NCBI RefSeq assembly: GCF_949628215.1
Contig: NC_134280.1
Span: 248,001 to 312,000 of the forward strand
Length of the DNA: 64,000 nucleotides
Origin: Phalacrocorax aristotelis
Lineage: Eukaryota; Chordata; Aves; Suliformes; Phalacrocoracidae
Direction: 5' to 3'
Shown: positions 34,401 to 46,400 of the stretch, piece after piece
Numbering within the stretch: the first letter of the stretch is position 1
Layout: the number at the start of each line of letters is the position of its first letter
Notes under the pieces: model-generated
What the model saw: the letters and a program-made list of their open reading frames with translations, nothing else
Databases searched by the model: none
What the model was told of the DNA's origin: nothing
Position numbers and translations under genes: made by a program

Positions 34401-37400
34401 ACTGTTTGTGTTTGAATACAGAATTTATTTTCAGACACTGTTGTTCTCATTCTTTCATGAACCAGTTAAAATATCTCATTAGATTCCCATCAGGAGCTAC
34501 CGTATCAGTTGTCACAAGGGCTCTGTTTACCAGTTGCTGTTATTGTGTAATTGATAGGATTTCAGCTGTCCTTGTGCAATGAAATCTTTGATCCTATTGT
34601 TCTGTGAGAGTCACTGTTAAAAAGACAGGACCTACCATGGCAAAATGTGTTTTTAAATGAAGACTGATAAACTTAAGCTGAACCAGAAAGTTATATTTTT
34701 TAAAGGGAGCTCTGTAAGTAAAGTCATCAAGGCAGCAATTGTGAGTAGAATATTCTGTAACATATGCACAGAATCTCTAAGAGAGCCTCCTCATGTGACC
34801 CTTGAACTTATTGTTGTTCAGCCTGGCAGTCAGGAAATGTTTTCCATTACAGCGAATTTTTCCCCTATTGAATTATAATGCTTTCCATTTTTTAAAACAG
34901 CAACAAAGCCAGTACAGAAAGAAGTTATTTGAAGCTTCGCACTGTCTGCGTTCAATGATGTTTGGTCAGGATCGTTACAGGCGCCGATACTGGATTCTGC
35001 CCCAGTGTGGTGGTATTTTTGTAGAAGGCATGGAAAGTGGTGAAGGTAAGGAACATAAAGGAGTAATGTCACACAAAGGCATACTTGCCAAGACATACTG
35101 CTCATCTTTGTAGGCTGTGATTTTGTGCAGCAAGGTCTTCAGGCTTGACCTCTGGCCGGAGGCTAAACAGGCTACTGTCAGCAGGCCTCTCTATTCATAT
35201 GGTGCTCTCTGATGCTCCCTGATTATGAAATATCCATTAATATCTTTGAAATGAGGATTAATATTTTGGAAGTTTCCAGCTGATATAGTTCTATATGTTA
35301 TGCTTCTTCATATTTTTCTACATGGGATATTTCTTGGCCTTTTCTAAACTATTTCACATTTCCCTATGGCAGTGAACTCTGCGTATGAAAACTAGGATGA
35401 CCACAGAATGCAGCAAACATCATTTTCGCCATCAGTTGTTATATTTGTGGAAATATACAGACTATTCTGTGCTTGAAGATTTGATATATGTCTGCAGAAA
35501 CATGAAAATTATTTTCACACTGTGAAGTACTGTGTTTTCTAATGAACAATACGGTTTAGTTCTTTGTATTTTACCAGCTGATCTTTATTCCAGTCCAGCA
35601 AATACTGAAGTTATTTTTGCTAAGATTAAAATGTAAATTTGTAGTTGTGACAGTTGTATATTAAATGTGATTGAGTTTTTCACACACTTCAGATTGGATA
35701 GATGCAGAAAATGTGTGTTAATCTGACCTTTTAATAGATATTAGAATTTTTAAACATAAGCCTTCATTTTGGCGACAGAAGAATCCTTTCTAATTCTGAT
35801 ACGGATGAAGCAAAACCCCATTACCCTCACAATATCCCCCCTCAAATGAAAAAAAAAAAAAATTAAAATCTGATACACATCAGAATTGCGTGATCTAATG
35901 AGAATTCCATCATTCTGGAGAGCTATCTAATTCAAATAACTAACGTTACAGCATGGTATGAAATCTGAGCCCTGTTTTGGCCCCAAAATGAAGCTATAGA
36001 ACTTTCCTAAATCTAATCTTGATCTTCAAGTTATCATTCTAAAATGGGTAGCATAAAAGATAATTTATCTGTGTCTTCTGTTCTTATTTTATGCTGTGTG
36101 TTAGGAACTGTTTTGCACATGAGTATAGCTGGATACAGAAGGTGAACTGTCATACGCTGTACTGCTTGCATTCCTTTTATTTCCTATTTTTTTTCCTATA
36201 TATGTTTCCTATATTCCTATATTTTTGTTTCCCGTATTTTATTTATTACATTTTAACCAAATACTTTGGAAATGGTACACAATGAAAATAATTCTGTCTT
36301 AAGATACTAAAAACAAACAAACAAAAACCAGACAAGTTTTAGCCTGCGACTGCAGGGCAAACCCATGGTTTTTTAAATATATTGTCTTAATGAAAGTTTA
36401 ACCTCCCAGAATAGCAAAAATGGACATGTTCTTAAGTTCTCAACTACTCCTCCTTCCCCTCAGCTGTTTGTTTGCCCTGTTTCAGTAAATTCTACAGTTT
36501 ACCCACTCCTAATTCCTTTATCTAAACATTGGAAATGCGAGACATAAACTGTTGAATGATCTGTCCATTTAAAAAATACTCCCTCCCTCTTTGTGTAGTC
36601 ATTTTGGTTCTTATGCTGATACTCACATTGTGTATATCTTGACATACACCATAACACTGGACACATTTTGAAGTTTTAATGGGAGGGGATATTCATTCTT
36701 TTATTGAACTGTCTTTGTAGAAATCAGGATTTTCCAGAACTGGCCAGTAAACTTTCATGGATGTTCTGGCTGTAAACTGTAAGCAGGACCTTTTTTTATT
36801 TGCGCTTGCAGTATCTGATGAAAATAATTTAAGAAGTTGTAATGTTGGATTTTCTACCTCCTTCCCCTTTCCCTGACATTTTTCAATCCCATTTTACACT
36901 TCTTAAGACTTACAGTCCAAGCTGACACGTCAGTATAGGTGTAGAAGAGAAACGGTTAAGAAAGACTAGGGAAGCAAAGAGAACAGAAAAATGCTTTTCC
37001 TTTTCATAAAAGACAGATCTTTCGCACCTCATATGTTTGAAGAAAATGGGTTTTGCATTCACCTTCTGCCTGTTGTACTTTAAGATACTTAGATGTTAAG
37101 CTGTCTGACTGTATCTGTCTGCTTAGCAGTGTGTAGAGTCCCAGTTGTCATGTTGCGTAACTCTTGAAAGAGTTTTAGACTTTCAAGAATGTTGACATTG
37201 TTTTACAGTCAAAGTTGTTAATGGTTTTTATGGAAGAGGTAAAATAATTAATGTTGTGTTTCAGTATTTGGGGAATATTTGATTTCACAACAGGAATTTT
37301 GGTCCTCCGTTTTGTGGTTGGCTGAAAGTTTAATGAAGTGGTCTTTTTCAAAAATAAGCTCTAAGGCTATAAACATTGTACCCTCTTGATATAAACAGAG

Positions 37401-40400
37401 TTTTTTGATAAACCATGGAGAGCCTTGCAAAAAGAAAGGTGCCAAAGATTTGTCCCTTTCAAAGACTTTGCACTGGCAAACTGCTTCAGACGTACATGCA
37501 TGTTAAGGGAGAGTACTACAGCTTTGTTAACTAGGGTGAGGTTATTTTTCCTCCAGTTGTTTGGCAGGGTTTAAATCTGTGTGTGCTTTGAAGCTTGTTT
37601 CCTCCTGCAAAGTGTTCTTTAAAGTGAGAAGTGATTTCATTTAAAAAAAAAAAAAGACATTGTGATCTAGCATGTGTTGAGCCAAAAACTAATTTTTTAT
37701 TTAACTATGATGATAAAATTGGTCTAAATTAGTCGGTGTGTTATATTTCACCTAGGTTTCTTGTACATTTTTAGGCCTAGAAGAAATTGCAAAAGAAAAA
37801 GAGAAGTTAAAAAAGGTAGAAAGCATGCATATCAAAGAAGAAGAATTTGAGACAGAAGAAAAAATACATTGTTTAAATACAACTCACTGTGAGCAAAAGG
37901 AAGATCTGAAAGAAAAGGACAACACTAACTTGTTTTTACAAAAGCCTGGGTCATTTTCAAAACTAAGCAAACTGTTAGAGGTAGCAAAAATGCCGCCTGA
38001 ATCTGACATTATGTCCCCAAAACCTAATGGCAGTGCAGCAAATGGCTGCACGTTATCTTACCCAAGTAACTCAAAAAACTCTCTCTGCAGTCTTCAGCCC
38101 ACTGCATCACAAAGCACCACCGAGAAGTCTGATTCTAATAATCTTTTCAGTCCTAATGCAAGTGGAACAGGAAAGTTTTACAGTTCTCCACTAATTCCAA
38201 ATGACCAGCTGTTAAAGACACTTACTGAAAAGAGCAGGCAGTGGTTCAGCCTTTTGCCGAGAATACCCTGTGATGACATGTCAGTTACCCATATAGATAC
38301 ACCAGCTACTACAACTTCACTTACTCCTCAGTCACATCCACCATCAAAGTCACCTTCACCTGTTCCATCACCTCTTCTGGGCTCAACCTCTGCGCAGAGT
38401 CCAATGGGATTAAGTCCTTTTGCGTTGTCACCACTGCAGGTAGATAAATGAGTTTTTGAATAGTCTGAATTTGCTGTGCTTATTTGGCAGAATTTCTGTT
38501 TAGACAAATTGTTTCACAAAGTGCTATCAATCTATCTTAAATTTTTTTGTCTGCTTCTAAATGTTAATAATTAATTCGATGTTACGGATGTTTTATAATA
38601 CTAGCAGTTTTTGATAAAAAAAGATTGATAGGTAAAATTAAGTAAGCCAATATCTGATATTTTGTACATGTATTTCAGTAATTTAAATTGGCTTTTAGGA
38701 GAGTGGCCACTGGTATGAAATGAAAAGCAAATAAAACCTAGTTTTCAGAAATGTGACACACCACACCCTCACTTTAAAAGCTATTGTTTTTTAAGCATTA
38801 ACAGGTCCCTAATAAGGAGTATAATATGTTAATGTTAGTTTTTCTTAAATTAATCAAAGTACTGAGTAAAAGCCTCCCTTATGTTTTGATTATTGTTTGA
38901 CAAATAGCGTCCTAATCATAACTCAGGTTTCTTGGTAATAATTAATAATGGTAGTGCGATTGTGTTAACAATATATTCTGTGCAGCAGATGAAGACTGGC
39001 CTACCTATAATGGGACTTCAGTTTTGTGGATGGCCTACAGGAGTTCTTACTTCAAATGTTCCGTTTTCATCTCCTTTACCTGCTCTTGGATCAGGGTTGG
39101 GATTATCAGAAGTGAATGGTAACTCATTCCTGGCATCTAGCGTTCCTGCAAGTAAAAGTGAATCACCAGCACTACAATCTGAAAAAATAGCTTCTGCCCC
39201 TTCTACAGCAGTTGAAGTAGCCAAGCCAGTAGATTATCCTAACCCAAAACCTATACCAGAGGGTAAGTAAAATGCAACAATGAGATGGAACTCTGTGGAG
39301 GATAATCTCTGCAGTGCCATTATGATGTTACAGTTGTTGTTTTTTTTTACAATTTGCCTGATGAATTTGGCTAGATTATTTCTCTTATCTGATTGTGTGT
39401 GATCACGGAAAAAAAATGCCTGCAAAGTGTTTATATGCTTGTCTTGATTTAGAAATGCAGTATGGGTGGTGGAGGATTACTGATCCAGAGGACCTAAAAT
39501 CTTTGCTTAAAGTGCTGCATCTCAGGGGAATAAGAGAAAAGGCCTTACAAAAGCAAATACAGAAACACATGGATTATATCACTCTGGCCTGCATCAAAAA
39601 TAAGGATGGTATGTAATTGGTCTTTATGTTATGCATGGCATTGGGGCATAAGACGACTGGCGTATAGCTCTGAGATGTGTTTAGACACAACGTTAAGAGG
39701 AGTGGCTGGAGGAAAAAGGGAAAGGTCTCACTGTCTGTAGTTGCCTTTTCACCAGCCTCATTCTGGAAAGTTACAGGATTGGAAACCCTGTTTAATAAAA
39801 GTTGCTCTAGTGCTATACGTGTTGGTAACCTTTTTAAGCTCTTTCCATCTCTGTAATACTCCAGCTCAGCCTCTCCTTCCCCTTCTTGCCTTTAACTTGC
39901 AAATTTGAAAACCTACAGAATTTGTTGTCCATATTGGGAGTAGTATCTTAGGAGGAGTAGTACATTTTTACAACAGTTCTTCAACATTTGACTGGAGGGA
40001 CAGGTAAATCAGCTTGAATTTACTGAGAGAAGTTATAATACTAATTAAAATAATAAAAATGTGGTTCTCAAATACAGTTGCAATTATTGATATCAATGAA
40101 AATGAAGATAACCAGGTAACTCGAGATGTTGTGGAGAACTGGTCAGTAGAAGAACAGGCAATGGAGATGGATCTTGCTATTCTTCAGCAGGTGGAAGACC
40201 TAGAGCGGAGAGTTGCATCAGCTAGTTTACAAGTTAAGGTAAAACCAACTTTTAGTAAAATGTCTCTTTAAAATAAGTGGGAAGAATTTAAAGTAAATGG
40301 TAGCAGTCCTTCTGCTGTTGGTAAGTGCCTTGTTATTCCATTGCTAATTGTCTGCAAATAGAACAAATCCACTGTGGCAATATCATGGATATTTGTATTT

Positions 40401-43400
40401 GAAACATTTTATTGCAGTTAAACCTTCAGCTGAAGATGCTCAGCTCAGAATGGCAGTTCCTGGACTGTTTTTGTACAGTGTGCAGTTCACTGCACATTTT
40501 GTTAACCTTCTGTGAATGCAAAGATTTCATTGCATATAGACTGCATAATTGTAGTGGGTTTTGCCACGGTTCTGCCTGGTTTTGGGTGGGTGTTGCTGTT
40601 AAAGCTTGCAGAGGAGCCTACAATTTGCTTGAGTATTGTAGTGTCATGGAGAACATGTGATGGTTGTAAGTGTGAAGGAGCTAAGAATTCACTGGCTGTC
40701 ATTACAGTTTGGAGTTTTTCCAAGGTGGGTGTAAGGATGCCAAATCGAATATGTTTGGTTGTAGTTCAGATGTAGTATTTGGGATGTAGTTTGTTCTAGG
40801 GGCGGATGTTATTTCTGTGTGACCAGTCAGGTCTCCTGAGCCTGCTGGTCAGGTAGACCTATTCTGATGTTTCAACCAATAGAGGAGGATACTTCAAAAG
40901 GAGTTGCAGAAAGGTCTCTCCAGAAAGTCTGGTAATGCTTGTATTTTTTGATTAATTATTTTAGTTCTCTGGATATTTTGAAAGCTGTCTCTACAGATGG
41001 ATTACAGCTAACCAAGACCTACTGGAAACAGCGCTTCAGTTACTTAGTTTGATTCCATAAAACAGTTCCTCTGTTTACACACTAAGTTAACAGCAACCAA
41101 TAAATGCACAAACCTTTCTATTAACATAGGGTTGGCTGTGTCCTGAACCTGCATCAGAGAGAGACGACTTGGTATATCGTGAACATAAGTCAATTACTAG
41201 ATTGCACAAGAAGCACGATGGAGATTGTGCTGGAGGCGGAGAAGGCAATACCAGCTCTCTAGAGCGGAAGAGTGACAACCCTCTAGATATAGCTGTAACC
41301 AGGCTTGCTGACTTGGAGCGGAACATAGAGCGAAGGTATCTGAAGAGCCCCTTAAGTACCACCATTCAGATCAAACTGGATAATGTGGGCACAGTTACTG
41401 TCCCTGCTCCTGCACCATCCATTAGTGGTGATGGTGACGGGTAGGTTATTGAGATTAACTTGAAAAATTATTGTGCTTCTTTGCTAATTGGAGCCTATTT
41501 TCTTATTGCCTGTGATCTATGTACTTTCTTGTATGTCTGTGATCCATACGGATCATGTTATTCTGCATGGTGCTTTGTAAAGATATTTTTTGTTATGTTT
41601 GTTGATAATCTTGCAAAGTTATATTTAATTGGTTGTGACTAAGCTTTGAGGCACGTAGCCACAGTCTGTGCACTACATGAAATTTAGTTGCTTAAACCTT
41701 ATACTTATTGGCTGTGTACGTTTTGTCATTGCTTGGCTTTCAATGTGATAATGATTGTTCCGCGTTTAAATATAAACAAACATGGATGTGACCTACTTAA
41801 TTTCTCTGTATTTCAATGCAGAACTGAAGAGGATATTGCTCCAGGGCTAAGGGTGTGGAGGAGGGCATTGTCAGAAGCGCGCAGTGCTGCGCAGGTAGCT
41901 CTGTGCATCCAGCAGTTACAGAAATCAATAGCATGGGAAAAATCTATTATGAAAGTTGTAAGTATTTTTAATTAAAAAACAAAACAAACAAACAAACAAA
42001 CAAAAAACACCAAAAAACCCACACCAAAAAACCAAACCTGTAACTAAACTATTTTTGCTATATCCTATTTTCCCACTTCAGGCATTTTAAGATACCGTGG
42101 TTAATAACGCTTTTCTTATTACTGTGTGTAAAACTTAATACAGTTAAAGAGTATGTTGTACACAGATAAATATAAGCCTAATAGAAAAGATTCTCCCTTT
42201 CTTGCCAAATTAATCATTCCTGAACTTTCGAAGATAAAAAGCCCCTGTAACTAGTTGCTTTGTTTACGATGGCATTTACTCTCTGTTCTTAGCATTTAGG
42301 TAAAGAGGAATAATTTCTGGATCCATCTGATGGAAGATACTCTATCTGATGGATCTCTTTTATGACATAAGCTTTATGGAGGTTCAACATCATGTATCCC
42401 AATTAAGGACTTCATTTTTCAGAAAGTCGAGATGCTGCAAATGTGTGGCTTCTTTGCATGCATATTTGTCAGAACTTGAACATATAAATTGGGCAAGTGT
42501 GTGAGCAAATGGGCTGAAATACCTGTTTCCTTGTACACTTAAAAAGTGGATATGGGTCAACTGCATATTCAAAGAAGTCATGAAAAATGCAGGTGTCAAA
42601 GTTTCCATGGACCTTTTGAACCTTGTATTTTTGAAAACAAAACTATTACTACAGCAATGGTGATTATGATGTGATTAAGTATGGCCAGTGCTATGGAGTG
42701 GGTGGCAAAAGTGATTCTTCCATTGGTGGTCTTTTCCCTAATTTTTTGAGTTCTGACAGTCCTATACAGATTCTAATTATATCTGGACAATTAAAGGATG
42801 ATAGAAATAAAAGCTATAGTGTAAGTCTGTACCTTTGAGTTTATATAGCCGTAAGTTTAAAGCTGTATCTTTATAGCAAAAGGTTTATGAATTTAGGAGC
42901 ATCTGAAAAGGCATTTGAATCTTTCAAGGTGTAGTAATTTATTATCCAGAAAAAATGTATAGCATCGCTCTCAATTTGTTTGAAATGTTCTATACATTTA
43001 ATTGCACAGTAAATGTAAGTATTTGGTGAAAATGTGGAGGTCTTGGAAAAAAAGAAGTCCAGATATAGAAGAGTATCGAAATCACACAATGCATGTAAGA
43101 AAATTGACAATACGTTAGATATTTTTAAGTTAGTGTGAATTTTAGGAAGTGCTAGGATTGGGTTTTTTTGCCTTACTGAATTTTTTCATGGTGACTTTTG
43201 GATAAGATCCTTACTGATTACTATTTGAAAATATTGTCATAAAATATAAATAATTTTTATGAAATAGCAACTTGTATATGAAGTATGGGTATAAATGGAA
43301 TAGAAGATTCTTGAGATAGTATGGATGGGCCAAGAGATTTTGATAGGTGGGTATAAGATACCTTTGCTTTCCATGGACATTAATAAAATATATAAAGTAT

Positions 43401-46400
43401 TCATGGTTTTGTTTGCTGTAGAACAACTATCTTATAATGAATTGCTTTTCAAATGTGTTCCCAAATGTAGCCTTTAGATTAGGTCCTCACATACTGCATA
43501 TATTCTTTTACAAATGTGATCATTAGTAGACTCTGATTGTGGTAAAATGAAAGGAAAACATTTCTGAGTGTGCATTTTTTATGTTTGGAGAGGAAGGGGA
43601 ATTTATGTACCATTCCTGTGTTTCAAATTTTAAAAATTGAAATAAAACCATTTTTCATGTGTTACAGTACTGCCAAATTTGTCGAAAGGGAGATAATGAG
43701 GAACTGCTGCTCCTTTGTGATGGTTGCGATAAAGGCTGTCATACCTACTGCCACAGGCCCAAGATCACTACCATACCAGATGGTGACTGGTTTTGTCCTG
43801 CCTGCATAGCAAAGGTAATACTAACCGTAACGGTGAAGTCACCTATAGTGCCTTCTAGATGGTAGAGTTACAGGTCTACCAGTGCTTTTTTCAATTAAAA
43901 TAATGGTCTGTATGTTTTATGTTGGGCTGCCATTAAATAATGAGATTAATAGTTCTATTTAACTTGGTTTTTAGTGGCAGTAAAGGCTACAGTTTTGGTT
44001 TGAACTGTATTTCTTTAATGTAAGTAGGTACAGAATTTTCCTGCTGATTTAATACTATATCAGAGAAAACAGTAAATATTTTTGTACAGCATACTTTAGT
44101 TTTGCTTTTTTGATACACAGCACATTTGAGAGAGGCCATGTATGTTTCCTGTGCGAGGTGAAAAATAGGCTAAATAGAGCTTTAGGATAGTTCTAGTCAA
44201 ATGACTGAATTAACAGTATTGTTTAAAAGTCCACAATTTCCCCATCCCTAGTTAGTCCTAAAATTCAATGCATTTTCTGCTAAACTTGTTAGTTATGTTT
44301 TCTACCATTACCTGTGAATATTGTAACCAATGAAGTAGCTTTACAGTAAATACTCAATTTTGTATTTTTGCTGGGTATTGTCAATGTGATCCTTTTTTCT
44401 GTGCATCTTTCGCAAAGTAATAAGGAAGACAAATTGGTTTTTAAACCATTATGTGCAACAGAAGAAATAAAAACAGGTTACTGTGGAGAATTGATTGTAT
44501 AGTAGTTTATAAGGGGTTAACTCATGCTGTAACTTTTCCTGTCATTATCATGGTTATATTGCAACTTACCTTGTAATAAAGATAGAAATTACCCTATCAT
44601 GCTATAACTTATGCCATCGCTTCTTGATATCCCATTGCCCCCCCCCGCCATATACTCCTGGGTTACATTGTGCCTGCCTTACATTGTGTTTTTAACCAAA
44701 TGGCCAAAAATCAACATTCCTCTTCAATTGCTATGTCAGCTGACGTACTTGGCTGCTTTTCTATCTTCGGGCCAAGAACATAGTCATGATACGGAGTAGT
44801 GTTAAGAGGGTACAATTATTTACAAATCTTTCTAGTGTTCTGGGTTGATCAAAAGGAATTCTATACACAACATACATTTTTTCCGCATTCATGCATTCAT
44901 TCATCATCTGATTTGTACAAACTGACTGCGTTTTTCACCATGCTAGTTACAATCAGTGCCAGATCCTTAAGGAAATTATTTAATGCAGTCGTGAAATAAA
45001 GGAGTTATGTAGTAATGGCTTGCAGTAGGTAGCAAAATCTGCACATTCTTAACTCTGAAAAAGCAGATTATAAAAATACAGGTTTAGACAACTTTTAAAG
45101 CAAATAGTGTTTTGATAGGAGAGTATAAAATATAAACGTTATGGTTTAAAAATTGTTCAAACTGTCTAAGGTAGTCTTATTAACACAGAGTTCAGTAATA
45201 CTGATGCTGGCTGTCTTTCTTCATGGAAATTGTTTTCTATCTTTTCATTCTTTGATTATCAGTGACTCTTTTCAATGGCATCATGCGCTTGACTTGACAT
45301 TCCCCACAGTTCCTATTCCAATAATCAGGATGATGACTTCAAGTACTGGGCTGCGTTCCGATGCTGTCGATACCCATAACAACTTACTTTTTTCATCTTA
45401 AATGTACCCCTTTAGTTTCATCTTACTGGCTATAAATAGTTTTGTATTAAATAATGTTCCTTTTTCCCCACTTTGTAGCATTCTTGTATTGTCACATGCC
45501 TTTTATGTTCTCCTGTAGTTGTCATGTAGCCAAGCTATCTATATCTTTCATGTCTAGCTTTTAATCTTTAAATCAGTTGATTCTGCCCCTGACTTTTTAA
45601 AAACTGTTTTCCAATTTTCCATGTCTTGCAAATAATGTGGTTGCTCGAAAATGAATATACTATTTCAGCTGTGGTTATATCAGTCTTCTAGGAATAGACA
45701 AATATTTGTCTAAAACTGTGCCAGCCTAGTTTGTTAGGAGGTACTGTTTTACCAATCTGAAGGTCAGGTGCTTTTATATCATCACAAGTTGAGAACCCGA
45801 ATCACTAATAACTGGAATTTCTATAGCCTTACTTGCCTTTACAGAAGAGCAAAAAGTGAATAATCTCTGATATTAAATATTTCAATTGTTTTGGTGCTTC
45901 TGTCTGATCTTCATTGCTGTCTATCAATAATAACGGAGGATTCTGTAATTTCTTGGTTATTGCTTATTTCAGTTCTCTCTATTGTAGGCAAGTGGTCAAA
46001 CTCTAAAAATAAAAAAACTTCAACTCAAAGGGAGAAAAGGTAATGAACAAAAGAGAAGCAGGAAATTAGCAGGAGATACAGAGGATGAAGACTCTGCAAC
46101 TACAAGCGCCTCCTCAAAAAGAGGAAAACCAGACCCTAAAAAAAGAAAAATGGATGAAAATGTTTCTGTGAGTCAATTAAAGCAAGAAAATTTCACTGCT
46201 ATTAAGAAACCTAAAAGAGATGATTCCAAGGACCTGGCTATATGCAGGTAAAGTGACAAATTCTAAGCTTGGGTAAGTGTTGAAACAAGAGGTGCCTGAT
46301 TCTTTTTGTCTCTGTTCTGGGGAGCAAGAATCCTATTCTTTGTCATGTATCCCATGCAGGTTGTGATAATTTGAGTGTGTGTGTGTATATATATATCTAT

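Noticed and set aside
34802..35113. Exon 15 extended into both introns as a retained-intron frame
   Set aside because: Clear AG and GT sites at 34900 and 35046 and a matching phase with exon 16 define a normal exon.
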